Assembly (NCBI GenBank): GCA_025936735.1
Contig: JAICSU010000005.1
Span: 1 to 36,889 of the forward strand
Direction of reading: 5' to 3'
DNA from: Amnibacterium sp.
GTDB taxonomy: Bacteria; Actinomycetota; Actinomycetes; Actinomycetales; Microbacteriaceae
DNA: 36,889 bases
Positions 1 through 9,324 of this stretch are shown piece by piece (position 1 is the first letter of the stretch; every line of letters starts with the position of its first letter). The notes under the pieces are model-generated. The model made no database searches and was not told the origin of the DNA. It worked only from the letters and a program-made list of their open reading frames with translations. The translations under genes were made by a program, and so were the position numbers.

Positions 1-96
1 GCCCTCGGGCCCGGGGCCCGCCGTGGGGAACCCGCGCCTTGTTCGGCGGGGTATGGGGGGGGGGGCCGGGCGGCGGCGGCCCCCCCCCGCTGCGAC
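1..96. other. Intergenic end of window, GC tracts
   Basis: This is non-coding as far as can be seen. It lies downstream of the minus-strand HAD gene. It holds a GC palindrome near 6-20 and the G11 and C9 runs described as a separate hairpin. No gene start is supported. Confidence 0.5.
57..88 (-). terminator. Possible terminator hairpin after the HAD gene
   Basis: Bases 57-67 (nine G then CC) can pair with 78-88 (GG then nine C), giving an 11-bp stem with a 10-nt loop, 9 nt beyond the stop of the minus-strand HAD gene. There is no U-tract, which is common in high-GC actinobacteria. Homopolymer runs of this length are also places where sequencing errors occur. Confidence 0.45.
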
Positions 97-921
97 TCAC
101 GAAGCGACGAGCGACTCCAGCACATCCGCCAGGCCGTCGTCCGCCACGGAGCCCGCGACGGAGCCGGCCGCCTCCCGCACGTCCGCAGGCGCCTGGCCCA
201 TGGCGACGCCCCAGCCCTCCCGGGCCGCCCACTCCAGCATCTCGATGTCGTTGCGGCCGTCGCCGACGGCAACCACGCGGTCGCGCGGCACCCCGAGCCG
301 TTCGCGCACGCGCTCCAGGGCGGTCGCCTTGTTCACGCCGTCGGGCGCGATGTCGAGCCACGCGGTCCAGCCGACCGCATAACTCACGCGGTGCAGGCCC
401 ATCCGCTCGACGACGCCCAGGAACTCCTCGGTGCCATGGTTCGGCGAGATGACGACGACACGAGTCGCCTCGACGTGCAGCAGCTCCTCGAACGTCACCT
501 GGCGGCTCGCGAGACCGACCGCACCCTGGGGGAATGACTCGGTGTAGCGGAAGAACCCGGTCTCGTCCTCCACGGCGTAGCGGGCGTCCGACAGGGCGCC
601 CCTGATCGTCGTCAGCACCTCCGCCGGGTCGAACGTCTCCACGATCTCGCGTCGATAGCCGTACGGGGCCGCAGGATCCGACCGCAGCGTGATCGCGCCG
701 TTCGAGCAGACGACGTACTCGGGCGTGAGACCGAGCAGCTCCAGGATCGGCAGAGTCGTCGCGGCGGAACGCCCGGTCGCGAGCATCACCTCGTGGCCGG
801 CGTCGACGGCCGCCCGCACCGCCCGCCGCACCCGCCGCGATGCCCCGCCGTCCTCGTGGAGCAGGGTGCCGTCGATGTCGAGCGCGATCAGGCGGGAGGA
901 CCCGTCGTTGCCCGCGATCAC
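97..921 (-). CDS. HAD-superfamily (Cof-type) hydrolase
   Basis: 274 aa, a likely cytosolic phosphatase acting on small phosphorylated metabolites; the substrate cannot be told from sequence. Motif I is LDIDGTLL near residues 13-20 (nucleophile and acid/base Asp). Motif II is the ATGRS stretch near residue 50. Motif III/IV is the conserved Lys in GVNKATAL with [10 protein letters not shown], where the Asp residues bind Mg2+. The large insert between motifs II and III is a type IIB cap, as in the Cof/YidA group. The GTG start is chosen because it overlaps the serS stop by 4 nt (GTGA) and sits just before the HAD domain; the open frame runs much further upstream but only as a shadow of serS. It is very probably translated from the serS transcript. 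Family call firm, substrate unknown. Confidence 0.88.
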   Translation of the reverse strand: MIAGNDGSSRLIALDIDGTLLHEDGGASRRVRRAVRAAVDAGHEVMLATGRSAATTLPILELLGLTPEYVVCSNGAITLRSDPAAPYGYRREIVETFDPAEVLTTIRGALSDARYAVEDETGFFRYTESFPQGAVGLASRQVTFEELLHVEATRVVVISPNHGTEEFLGVVERMGLHRVSYAVGWTAWLDIAPDGVNKATALERVRERLGVPRDRVVAVGDGRNDIEMLEWAAREGWGVAMGQAPADVREAAGSVAGSVADDGLADVLESLVAS

Positions 922-2189
922 CGTGCCGTCGCCGGTTCGAGCACCTCGAGACCGCCGAGGAACGGCCGCAGCACCGCCGGAACCGTCACCGAGCCGTCCT
1001 CGCGCTGATGAGTCTCGAGCAGCGCCACGATCCACCGCGTCGTCGCGAGCGTGCCGTTCAGCGTCGCGACCGGCGCCGTGCGTCCGCTCTCCGTGCGGTA
1101 GCGGATGTTCAGGCGGCGGGCCTGGTAGGTGGTGCAGTTGGACGTCGACGTGAGCTCGCGGTAGGCGCCCTGCGTGGGCACCCACGCCTCCACGTCGTAC
1201 TTCCGGGCCGCCGACGTGCCGAGGTCGCCCGCGGCGGTGTCGATGACCCGGTAGGCGAGCCCGAGGTCGGTCAGCATCGCCTCCTGCATGGCGAGCAGGC
1301 GGGCGTGCTCCGCCTCGGCGGATGCCGGATCGATGTAGCTGAACATCTCGAGCTTGTCGAACTGGTGCACCCGGATGATGCCGCGGGTGTCCTTGCCGTG
1401 GCTGCCCGCCTCCCGGCGGTAGCAGGTGGACCAGCCGGCGTACCGGAGCGGGCCGTCCGCCACGTCGATGATCTCGTCGGTGTGGTAGCCGGCGAGCGCC
1501 ACCTCGCTCGTGCCCGTGAGGTACAGGTCGTCCGCCTCGAGCCGGTAGACCTCCTCCGCGTGCTCGCCGAGGAAGCCCGTGCCGGCCATGATCTCGGGCT
1601 TCACGAGCGTCGGCGTGATCAGCGGCACGAACCCAGCGGCGAGCGCCCGGTCGAGCGCCAGGTTCATGAGTGCGAGCTCGAGCCGCGCCCCGATGCCCCG
1701 GAGGTAGTAGAACCGAGCGCCGGACACCTTCGCCCCGCGGGTCATGTCGATCGCGCCGAGCAGCTCGCCGAGGGCGAGGTGGTCGCGGGGCTCGAAGTCG
1801 AACGCCGGCCGCTCGCCCACCTCGCGGAGCACGACGTAGTCGTCCTCGCCGCCCGGCGGGACGTCGTCGAGCACGACGTTCGGGATGGCGCCGAGCAGCC
1901 GGTCCGCCTCGGCCTCGGCAGCGGCGGACCTCTCGCTCGCGGCCTTCACGTCGGCGGCCAGCTGCTTCACCTCCTGCAGCAGGGCGGGCTTGTCGTCCTT
2001 GGAGGCTGCGGCGACGCGCTTGCCGAACGCGTTCTGAGCCGCGCGCAACCGCTCGAACTCGGCGATGGCCTCGCGCCGCTCGGCGTCCGCGGCGGTGGCC
2101 TCCGCGACGAGGTCCACGGGCGCGCCACGCATCCGCTGCGACCGCTCGACGACCTCCGGCGCAGCGCGGAGCAGCTGCACGTCGATCAC
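918..2189 (-). CDS. serS: Seryl-tRNA synthetase
   Basis: 423 aa, the normal length for a class IIa SerRS. It charges tRNA-Ser with serine in the cytosol, using ATP. An N-terminal helical arm (about residues 30-100, Ala/Glu/Arg rich coiled coil) grips the long variable arm of tRNA-Ser. The catalytic core shows TGTSEVAL (about 225), the motif 2 region [15 protein letters not shown] (about 256-270) followed by HQFDKLEMF, and motif 3 with [10 protein letters not shown] near residue 385. The GTG start lies 6 nt after a TAGGCT -10 box, suggesting a leaderless mRNA. The HAD gene downstream overlaps its stop by 4 nt. Divergent from the lipid kinase at 2267. Nothing unusual in the catalytic residues. 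Confidence 0.97.
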   Translation of the reverse strand: MIDVQLLRAAPEVVERSQRMRGAPVDLVAEATAADAERREAIAEFERLRAAQNAFGKRVAAASKDDKPALLQEVKQLAADVKAASERSAAAEAEADRLLGAIPNVVLDDVPPGGEDDYVVLREVGERPAFDFEPRDHLALGELLGAIDMTRGAKVSGARFYYLRGIGARLELALMNLALDRALAAGFVPLITPTLVKPEIMAGTGFLGEHAEEVYRLEADDLYLTGTSEVALAGYHTDEIIDVADGPLRYAGWSTCYRREAGSHGKDTRGIIRVHQFDKLEMFSYIDPASAEAEHARLLAMQEAMLTDLGLAYRVIDTAAGDLGTSAARKYDVEAWVPTQGAYRELTSTSNCTTYQARRLNIRYRTESGRTAPVATLNGTLATTRWIVALLETHQREDGSVTVPAVLRPFLGGLEVLEPATAR

Positions 2190-2195
2190 GACCCC

Positions 2196-2201
2196 AGCCT
2201 A
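2196..2201 (-). promoter_or_regulatory. -10 box of serS (leaderless)
   Basis: TAGGCT on the minus strand ends 6 nt before the serS GTG. This spacing would put the transcription start on or next to the start codon. Confidence 0.55.
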
Positions 2202-2253
2202 TTCGCGCGGAACGGCCCTCCTTCGCGCTCCCGGGCTCCCCCGGACCGCTGGC

Positions 2254-2259
2254 TAAGGT
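2254..2259 (+). promoter_or_regulatory. -10 box of lipid kinase gene (leaderless)
   Basis: TAAGGT followed by 7 nt and the ATG at 2267. No Shine-Dalgarno sequence lies between. Confidence 0.55.
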
Positions 2260-2266
2260 GAGCCCC

Positions 2267-3310
2267 ATGCCGCAGGATGCGACCCCGGAGCCGCAGCGTC
2301 ATGCCGCCGTGGTCTACAACCCGATCAAGGTCGACCTCGACGGGCTGCGGGAGGTCGTGACCGGCGCCGCCCGGCGGGCCGGCTGGGGTGAGACCCGCTG
2401 GTACGAGACATCCGAGGCCGATCCGGGCACCGGTCAGGCGAAGCGGGCGGTCGACGACGGTGCGGAGGTCGTGCTCGCCGCCGGCGGCGACGGAACCATC
2501 CGGGCCGTCGCGGAAGGGCTCCGGGGGTCCTCCGTCCCGATCGCGCTGCTGCCGGCCGGGACCGGGAACCTCCTCGCGCGCAACATGAGGCTCACGCTCG
2601 ACCGGCTCGAGGAGTCCGTGTCGACGGCCTTCACCGGCACCGATCGCCGCATCGACCTCGGCATCGTCGAGATGGAGCGGGAGGACGGGAGGCGCGAGAC
2701 CCACGCGTTCCTCGTCATGGCCGGCCTCGGCATCGACGCCGCGATGATCGAGAACACCGATCCCGACCTGAAGAAGAAGGTCGGCTGGCTCGCCTACGTG
2801 GGCGGGATCGCCCGGAGCCTGGGCGGCGCGAACTACATCCGCCTCCGGTTCAAGCTCGACGACCAACCGGCGCGGAACCTCCGCGTGAACACCATCCTCA
2901 TCGGCAACTGCGGGCTGCTGACCGGCAATATCCTCCTGCTGCCGGACGCCGCCGTGGACGACGGCGTGTTCGACATCGTCGCGCTGCGGCCCGAGGGCTT
3001 CTTCGGCTGGGTCCAGATCATCGTGAAGGTCGTGTGGGAGAACGGCGTCCTGCGCCGCAGCAGCCTCGGCCGGAAGATCCTCGCGAACACCAAGGAGGTG
3101 CGGACCCTCCGGTACCTCCGCGGCAAGGAGATCGTGATCCGGCCCGACGACGCCCGCCCCGTCCAGCTCGACGGGGACACGTTCGGGCAGGTCGTCGCGA
3201 TCCGCGCGAGGGTCGAGGACCTCGCCCTCGCGGTACGGATCCCCCGCGAGGAGTCGGGCCAGCTTCCGGCGTCCGACAAGGCCAGGACCGAGGAGGCCGT
3301 GCCCGCATGA
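2267..3310 (+). CDS. Diacylglycerol/sphingosine kinase-family lipid kinase
   Basis: 347 aa. Members of the DAGK catalytic domain family (DgkB/YegS-like) phosphorylate lipid substrates with ATP at the inner face of the membrane. The nucleotide-binding motif GGDGT is at about residues 73-77, followed by the second signature PAGTGNLLARN (about 96-106). The C-terminal half has the expected beta-sandwich pattern, ending with VQLDGDTFG (about 300), the usual final conserved element in this family. There is no transmembrane segment, so membrane association would be peripheral. ATG 2267 is chosen over the much longer upstream open frame because it begins just before the domain and follows a -10 box at leaderless spacing. 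The exact lipid (diacylglycerol or other) is inferred, not shown. Confidence 0.9.
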   Translation: MPQDATPEPQRHAAVVYNPIKVDLDGLREVVTGAARRAGWGETRWYETSEADPGTGQAKRAVDDGAEVVLAAGGDGTIRAVAEGLRGSSVPIALLPAGTGNLLARNMRLTLDRLEESVSTAFTGTDRRIDLGIVEMEREDGRRETHAFLVMAGLGIDAAMIENTDPDLKKKVGWLAYVGGIARSLGGANYIRLRFKLDDQPARNLRVNTILIGNCGLLTGNILLLPDAAVDDGVFDIVALRPEGFFGWVQIIVKVVWENGVLRRSSLGRKILANTKEVRTLRYLRGKEIVIRPDDARPVQLDGDTFGQVVAIRARVEDLALAVRIPREESGQLPASDKARTEEAVPA

Positions 3311-3354
3311 ACCGGCACGCGGGCCGCCTGCCCGTCGTTCCGGAGCTCTCCGCT

Positions 3355-3360
3355 TAGCCT
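3355..3360 (+). promoter_or_regulatory. -10 box of the amidase lipoprotein gene
   Basis: TAGCCT ends 6 nt before ATG 3367. The intervening GGAGGC also looks like a Shine-Dalgarno sequence, so either a leaderless or a leadered message is possible. Confidence 0.5.
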
Positions 3361-3366
3361 GGAGGC

Positions 3367-4245
3367 ATGCCTCGGGGGAAGGGCGCGCTCCAGCGCGCCG
3401 GTCGAGCGGCCGCGGTCGCCGCCATGGTGGTCGTCGGGCTCTCGGCCTGCTCGCTGGGCACGAGCGACGCCGGCGGCACGGCCGCGGTCGGCGGCGACAC
3501 GGGCGCCCCGTCGACGGCGAGCGTCCGGGCGGTCTCCCCCGCGTCCGGCTCCGTGAAGGGCGGCACCTCGGTCACGCTGTCGGGCACCGGCCTGTCCCAG
3601 GTCCGCTCGGTCCGCATCGGCGGCACCGTCGTGACCGCGAGCGCGCATGCCGATTCCGTGACCTTCACGACACCGTCCGCCGCGGCGTTCGTCCCCGCCA
3701 CGGACGCGGTCGTGCTCCGCAACGGATCCGGCGCGGCTGTCGGGCGGACCACCTACCGGTACCGGACGGTGGACGGCGTCGACCGCGAGCTGGCCTACGT
3801 GCTCAAGTACTGGAAGCACTACAACCCCGCCTACGAGGCGCTCACCGACAACGACTGCGTCGACTTCACGAGCCAGGCGCTGCTGCAGCGGGGGTGGCAC
3901 CAGCAGGGCGACTGGACGCACGCCGACGCCGTGCTCGACTCCGGACTCGCGTGGCGCAGCTCGACCGCCTTCCGCGACTTCATGGAGGAGCACCCCGAGC
4001 TCGGCACCGCCCTGACCGACCAGCAGCGGTCGAAGGTGAAGCTCGGCGACGTCGTGCAGTTCGACTGGGACCGCTCCGGCGACCGCGACCACACGGGTGT
4101 GGTGACGAGGATCACGAGGTCGAGGAGCGGCCACATCGAGATCTATTTCGCGGGGCACACGAACGACTCCGACTACCGCAGCGTCGACACGGCGATCACC
4201 AAGGACCACCCGGGCGGGCTCGCCTACTACTGGTCGCTCAAGTAG
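3367..4245 (+). CDS. Lipoprotein with IPT/TIG and amidase_6 domains
   Basis: 292 aa, probably anchored outside the membrane. An N-terminal signal with a lipobox (LSAC, Cys28) follows Arg/Lys-rich residues 3-13. Residues about 52-133 form an IPT/TIG immunoglobulin-like domain, with the phrase SPASGSVKGGTSVTLSGTGL typical of these domains. Residues about 138-292 match the putative amidase domain family (amidase_6, NlpC/P60-like fold): Cys164 in DNDCVDFTSQ is the likely nucleophile, and His242 in DHTGVV the likely general base. The role would be cleavage of a peptide or amide bond in the cell wall; substrate unknown. It ends 21 bases before a perfect 25-bp hairpin and converges on pheA. Domain calls are by pattern recognition, the function is inference. 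Confidence 0.85.
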   Translation: MPRGKGALQRAGRAAAVAAMVVVGLSACSLGTSDAGGTAAVGGDTGAPSTASVRAVSPASGSVKGGTSVTLSGTGLSQVRSVRIGGTVVTASAHADSVTFTTPSAAAFVPATDAVVLRNGSGAAVGRTTYRYRTVDGVDRELAYVLKYWKHYNPAYEALTDNDCVDFTSQALLQRGWHQQGDWTHADAVLDSGLAWRSSTAFRDFMEEHPELGTALTDQQRSKVKLGDVVQFDWDRSGDRDHTGVVTRITRSRSGHIEIYFAGHTNDSDYRSVDTAITKDHPGGLAYYWSLK

Positions 4246-4266
4246 CGACTCCCCGTCCCGTCGACG

Positions 4267-4317
4267 GTTGCCACTTTCTGCGGTCTTGAGGGCCTCAAGA
4301 CCGCAGAAAGTGGCAAC
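4267..4317. terminator. Perfect 25-bp hairpin (copy A of a dispersed palindrome)
   Basis: Bases 4267-4291 pair without mismatch with 4293-4317 around a single central base. Arm start: GTTGCCACTTTCTGCGG. It lies between the stops of the convergent amidase gene (4245) and pheA (4346), so it probably acts as a bidirectional terminator. A near-identical arm occurs at 29765-29817, so the element also behaves as a repeat. Confidence 0.85.
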
Positions 4318-4345
4318 ACCCACGGGAGGGGTCGGCGAGGGGGGG

Positions 4346-5287
4346 TCAGCGGGAGCGGAGGCTCTCCAGCCACGTGCGGGCCTCGGCGTACACCTCGTCG
4401 TCGTGCTCCTCGGCCGCCGCCACCGGCCGGCCGTCGGCGCGCGGGTACGAGCCGAGGAACAGCACCCGCGGGCTGAAGCGCCGCACGCCGAGCAGCGCGT
4501 CGGCCACCCGCTCGTCGTCGAGGTGCCCGTCGAGATCGATGACGAAGCGGTACCGGCCGAGCTCGTCGCCGATGGGCCGGGAGTGCAGCAACGACAGGTT
4601 GACGCCCCGGGTCGCGAACTGCTCCAGCAGCTCCAGCAGGGCCCCCGGCCGGTCCGAGGGGAGGTCCGCGACGATGCTGGTCTTGTCCGAGCCGGTGGAT
4701 GCCGGTAGCGGCATGGATCCCGCGCGGGCGACGAGCACGAATCGGGTCATCGCGTTCGGGTTGTCGCCGATGTCGGTCGCGAGCGTCGCCAGCCCGAACC
4801 GCTCCCCCGCGGTCGGTGTCGCGATCGCCGCCTGCGCGAGGTCGCCCTCGTGCTCGGCGAGGAAGCGGGCGGCCTGCACGTTCGACGCGGCGGGCAGCTG
4901 GGTGTGCGACGGCAGGTGGGCATGGAGCCAGACCCGGCACTGCGCGTACGCGACGGGATGCGCCGCCACCGAGCGGACCGACCCGAGCTCCACGCCGGGC
5001 CGGGCGACGAGCGCGAACCGTACGGGCACGAGGTACTCGCCGACGATCCGCAGGTCCGGGATGGAGGCGAGGGCGTCGAGCACGGCGGCGACCCCGCCCT
5101 CGACGGTGTTCTCGATGGCGAGCATCGCGGCGATGGACGTCCCGCCGACGACGTCGTCGAGCGCCTCGCCGATGTTGTTCACCGGCCGCCACTCGGCGCC
5201 CCGGGCGGCCGTGACCTGCGCGAGCGCAGCCTCGGTGAAGGTCCCCGCCGGACCCAGGTAGGAGTACGCGCCTGCGCCGTCGGGCAT
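4346..5287 (-). CDS. pheA: Prephenate dehydratase
   Basis: 313 aa monofunctional enzyme converting prephenate to phenylpyruvate in phenylalanine synthesis. The N-terminal catalytic domain (about 1-190) begins YSYLGPAGTFTEAA and includes AIENTVEGG (about 57-65) and the catalytic T-R-F of AMTRFVLV (about 178-185). The C-terminal ACT domain (about 200-285) carries DRPGALLELLEQFATRG and NLSLLHSRP, the conserved segments that bind phenylalanine for feedback control. There is no chorismate mutase domain. The ATG is 7 nt downstream of a TAGTCT -10 box. The gene is divergent from pgm, with 40 nt between starts, and converges on the lipoprotein gene across the hairpin. Confidence 0.95.
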   Translation of the reverse strand: MPDGAGAYSYLGPAGTFTEAALAQVTAARGAEWRPVNNIGEALDDVVGGTSIAAMLAIENTVEGGVAAVLDALASIPDLRIVGEYLVPVRFALVARPGVELGSVRSVAAHPVAYAQCRVWLHAHLPSHTQLPAASNVQAARFLAEHEGDLAQAAIATPTAGERFGLATLATDIGDNPNAMTRFVLVARAGSMPLPASTGSDKTSIVADLPSDRPGALLELLEQFATRGVNLSLLHSRPIGDELGRYRFVIDLDGHLDDERVADALLGVRRFSPRVLFLGSYPRADGRPVAAAEEHDDEVYAEARTWLESLRSR

Positions 5288-5294
5288 GGCCTAG

Positions 5295-5300
5295 AGACTA
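5295..5300 (-). promoter_or_regulatory. -10 box of pheA (leaderless)
   Basis: TAGTCT on the minus strand, 7 nt before the pheA ATG. It lies inside the 40-nt divergent spacer shared with pgm. Confidence 0.5.
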
Positions 5301-5327
5301 TCCAGCACTCCGCGCCAGGATGAGGGC

Positions 5328-6953
<1,626 letters not shown>

Positions 6954-6957
6954 CGTG

Positions 6958-6998
6958 GGATGTGGCCGAGCCCCGCGTCCCGGGGCCCGGCCACATCC
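6958..6998. terminator. 18-bp hairpin between pgm and the ABM gene
   Basis: Bases 6958-6975 pair with 6981-6998 with one mismatch (6969/6987) and a 5-nt loop. It sits 5 nt after the pgm stop and 6 nt before the stop of the convergent minus-strand gene. Probably a bidirectional terminator without U-tract. Confidence 0.8.
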
Positions 6999-7003
6999 GC
7001 GGG

Positions 7004-7312
7004 TCAGAACCGGTCGTCCGTCGGGAGGATCCGGTAGGAGATGGTCTCCGGCGGGCTGGTGACGCCGGCATCGGCCATCATCTCGCGGATCTCGGTGTTG
7101 TCGTCGAAGAACGCGTGGAACGCGTCCTCGCTCTCCCATTCGTCGACCACCAGGAGGTTGCCGTCGGCGTCCTCGGCGAACTCGTGGTGGATCGCTCCCT
7201 TCGACTTCCCCTCCTGGGAGACGTGTTCCAGCGTCTCCCGGTGCTTCCCCTTCGCCAGCTCGTCCATCGTGGACGCGGGCGCATCGAACTTCGTGATGAC
7301 CATGACGCTCAT
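7004..7312 (-). CDS. Antibiotic-biosynthesis-monooxygenase (ABM) fold protein
   Basis: 102 aa. Short single-domain protein with the ferredoxin-like ABM pattern: an initial strand VMVITKFDA, a helix with the conserved His in KGKHRETLEHV, a strand around HHEFAEDADGNLLVVDEWES, then helix AFHAFFDDNTEIREMM. Such proteins are often cofactor-free monooxygenases or small-molecule binding dimers. No substrate can be inferred. The ATG has an AGGAG Shine-Dalgarno sequence about 7 nt upstream and a recognisable -35/-10 promoter. It is a lone gene convergent with pgm. Confidence 0.75.
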   Translation of the reverse strand: MSVMVITKFDAPASTMDELAKGKHRETLEHVSQEGKSKGAIHHEFAEDADGNLLVVDEWESEDAFHAFFDDNTEIREMMADAGVTSPPETISYRILPTDDRF

Positions 7313-7445
7313 GAGTTCTCCTTCGAAACCGGTGAGGCGTCTCGGCGGCGGCCGCCGCCGCTGGCGCGCAAGGTAGACCCGCCGCGCATCAGGAGCAATA
7401 CGTGGAACCCCCCATCTTCGGCTCCGAGCGGCGCCGCAGCAGGGG
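7313..7445. other. 133-nt spacer between ABM and VanY genes
   Basis: Holds the ABM promoter (7370-7398) and, in its leader, the 16-nt self-complementary stretch GGCGGCGGCCGCCGCC at 7344-7359. The rest, next to the VanY stop, shows a 10-nt palindrome (GCGGCGCCGC) near 7426-7435 but no strong terminator. Confidence 0.5.
7370..7398 (-). promoter_or_regulatory. Promoter of the ABM gene
   Basis: Minus-strand -35 TTGCTC (7393-7398), 17-nt spacer, -10 TACCTT (7370-7375). This would give a leader of about 50 nt before ATG 7312. Confidence 0.5.
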
Positions 7446-8222
7446 TCAGCGGTACGCGGGCGAAGGGGGCAACCCGAAGAACGCCTCCAGGCTCGTGGCG
7501 CGCTCGTCGTGGTACTCCGTCGCGAGCGCCGACCCGACGTAGCGGTAGTGCCACGGCTCGAACTCGATGCCGGTCACCTGCTCCTGCCCGTCGGGGTAGC
7601 GCAGGACGAAGCCGTACCGCCATGCGTTCGCTGCGAGCCAGCGTCCCTCCGGCGTCGTCGCGAAGCACGGGTCGAGGTCGCAGTGGCCGCTCACGGTGCC
7701 GATGTCGATCGCCAGCCCGGTCTGGTGCTCGCTGTAACCAGGGCGGGCCGTCAGCCGGTCGGCCCCCGCCGGCCCGAGCCGCTGCCGGTCCGCGGCGTAG
7801 ATCCGCTGCTGGTCCGTGAAGGGCCGGTACGTGCTGTTCGACGCGAGGTGGACGCCGGCCGCCGCCCCGGCCGCGAACAGGCGCTCGGTCGCGCTCGCGG
7901 CGGCGCGGCGGAGGATCGGCGGGTTCGTGTGCGGAACGTGGACCGCGACGAGATCCGGGGGCACGAAGGACGGCGGGTGCAGCGGACGCAGCTTGTCGAC
8001 GATCACCCAGAGGCTGGCGGGGTCGTCGATCGACTGCGCCGACCGGTCGAAGGTGGGCGTGGGGGACGGGGACGGCGTCACGACCGGGCTCGGGGACGGA
8101 ATCGGGGTGCGCGGCGGCGCCGTCGCGCGGGCGGGCGCGGGGGTCGCAGAGCATGCCGAGAGCGCGACGAGAAGGCCGAGCGCGGCGAGGCCGGCCGCGA
8201 TCCGAGCCCTGCTGCTGGCCAT
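7446..8222 (-). CDS. VanY-type D-alanyl-D-alanine carboxypeptidase lipoprotein
   Basis: 258 aa. Signal peptide with lipobox LSAC (Cys24), then a Pro/Ser/Thr-rich spacer (about 27-58) that would carry the domain into the wall, then a peptidase M15B/VanY domain. Zn2+ ligands are visible: His166 and Asp173 in SEHQTGLAIDIG, and His225 in EPWHYRYVG with Glu222 as catalytic base. SNSTYRPF (128-135) is the substrate-binding segment. It should trim the terminal D-Ala of peptidoglycan stem peptides. The ATG lies 6 nt after a TATGCT -10 box. Two cysteines (181, 186) near the active site could form a disulfide. True vancomycin-resistance function is not implied; this is a housekeeping-type homologue. 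Confidence 0.9.
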   Translation of the reverse strand: MASSRARIAAGLAALGLLVALSACSATPAPARATAPPRTPIPSPSPVVTPSPSPTPTFDRSAQSIDDPASLWVIVDKLRPLHPPSFVPPDLVAVHVPHTNPPILRRAAASATERLFAAGAAAGVHLASNSTYRPFTDQQRIYAADRQRLGPAGADRLTARPGYSEHQTGLAIDIGTVSGHCDLDPCFATTPEGRWLAANAWRYGFVLRYPDGQEQVTGIEFEPWHYRYVGSALATEYHDERATSLEAFFGLPPSPAYR

Positions 8223-8228
8223 GGGCGG

Positions 8229-8234
8229 AGCATA
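8229..8234 (-). promoter_or_regulatory. -10 box of the VanY-type gene (leaderless)
   Basis: TATGCT on the minus strand, 6 nt before the ATG. Confidence 0.55.
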
Positions 8235-8259
8235 GGACCGGGGGACCGCCGCGCTGCCC

Positions 8260-9324
8260 TCACGGCACCCGGTTCAGCCACTCCTCGGTGGCGAACTTGG
8301 TACGGACCAGCTCCTCCGCCGCGGCGAGCTCGGCGGCCGTCAGCTCCCCGCGGGCCGCACCCGTGAGCCGCACGAACGTCTCCTCCATCCGCTCGATGAT
8401 CGCGGCGCGCGGCACGCCCGACTGCTTCCGCAACGGGTCGACCCGCTTCGCCGCGCTGACGGTGCCCTTGTCGCTCATCTTCTCCCGACCGATGCGGAGC
8501 ACCTGGACCATCTTCTCGCCGTCCATGTCGTAGCTCATGGTCACGTGGTGGAGCACCGCGCCCCCGCCCAGGCGCTTCTGGGCGGCCCCGCCGATCTTGC
8601 CCAGCGGTGAGGAGATGTCGTTCAGGGGCTGGTAGGTCGCCTCGATGCCGAGCGAGCGCAGCGCCTGAAGCACCCAGTCGTCGAGGTACGCGTACGACTC
8701 CGCGAAGGACATGCCGGCGACGAGCTCGCCGGGTGCGTAGAGCGAGTAGGTGACGACGCTCCCCGCCTCCATGAACATCGCGCCGCCGCCGGAGATGCGG
8801 CGCACGACGTCGACGCCGAACCGCTTCGCGTTCTCCAGGTCGACCTCGTTGCGCAGCGACTGGAAGCTGCCGATCACGACCGCCGGCTCGTCCCATTCCC
8901 AGATGCGCAGGGTGGGCCGCCGCCGGCCCGCCCCGACCTCCTCGGTCAGCACCTGGTCGAGGGCGAGGTGCACGGCGGGCCGCACGGCCGGTGGATGAAG
9001 CAGCTCCCACGAGAAGTCGCGCCAGTCGGCGGCGCGGCCGATCGCTCGCCGCACGGCGGTGCCGACGGAGTCCGGGGTGAAGCCGAGCAGCACCGCGCCG
9101 TCGGGGAGCGCCGCGCGGACCGCGGCGGCGATGTCCGTCGCCGTGGACTCCACCGGGAGGCCGGTGACGGCGGCGTCCACCTGCTCGAGGGCGTCGTCGG
9201 GCTCGAGGAAGAAGTCCCCCGCGAGCCGGAACCGGGCGATCCGGCCGTCCTCCACATCGAAGTCGACGACGACGAGCTTGCCGCCCGGCACCTTGTATTC
9301 GCCGTGCAGAGCCTCGCCGTGCAT
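8260..9324 (-). CDS. lplA: Lipoate-protein ligase A-family protein, accessory domain N-terminal
   Basis: 354 aa. Activates free lipoate with ATP and attaches it to E2/H-protein lipoyl domains. The catalytic BPL/LplA domain (about 105-320) shows RRISGGGAMFMEAG (175-188), the counterpart of the RRxSGGGAV loop, and Lys243 in GKIGGAAQKR, the expected lipoyl-AMP-binding lysine. Residues about 8-95 look like the LplA accessory (C-terminal-type) domain: GGKLVVVDFDVEDGRI then LAGDFFLEP. That domain follows the catalytic domain in E. coli LplA, so the order here is swapped. The ATG shares one base with the stop of the upstream hydrolase (TGATG), implying coupling. With lipB-lipA at 13930-15590 the cell would have both salvage and synthesis routes. 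Confidence 0.85.
   Translation of the reverse strand: MHGEALHGEYKVPGGKLVVVDFDVEDGRIARFRLAGDFFLEPDDALEQVDAAVTGLPVESTATDIAAAVRAALPDGAVLLGFTPDSVGTAVRRAIGRAADWRDFSWELLHPPAVRPAVHLALDQVLTEEVGAGRRRPTLRIWEWDEPAVVIGSFQSLRNEVDLENAKRFGVDVVRRISGGGAMFMEAGSVVTYSLYAPGELVAGMSFAESYAYLDDWVLQALRSLGIEATYQPLNDISSPLGKIGGAAQKRLGGGAVLHHVTMSYDMDGEKMVQVLRIGREKMSDKGTVSAAKRVDPLRKQSGVPRAAIIERMEETFVRLTGAARGELTAAELAAAEELVRTKFATEEWLNRVP

Noticed and set aside
97-2268. A single 723-codon minus-strand open frame spanning the HAD and serS genes
   Set aside because: Only the part below 921 has protein-like motifs (HAD); the rest is a shadow frame of serS. The GTG overlapping the serS stop is the sensible start.
7446-8222. Vancomycin-resistance gene
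   Set aside because: The VanY-type domain is present, but there is no vanHAX or vanRS nearby; this is a general cell-wall carboxypeptidase.
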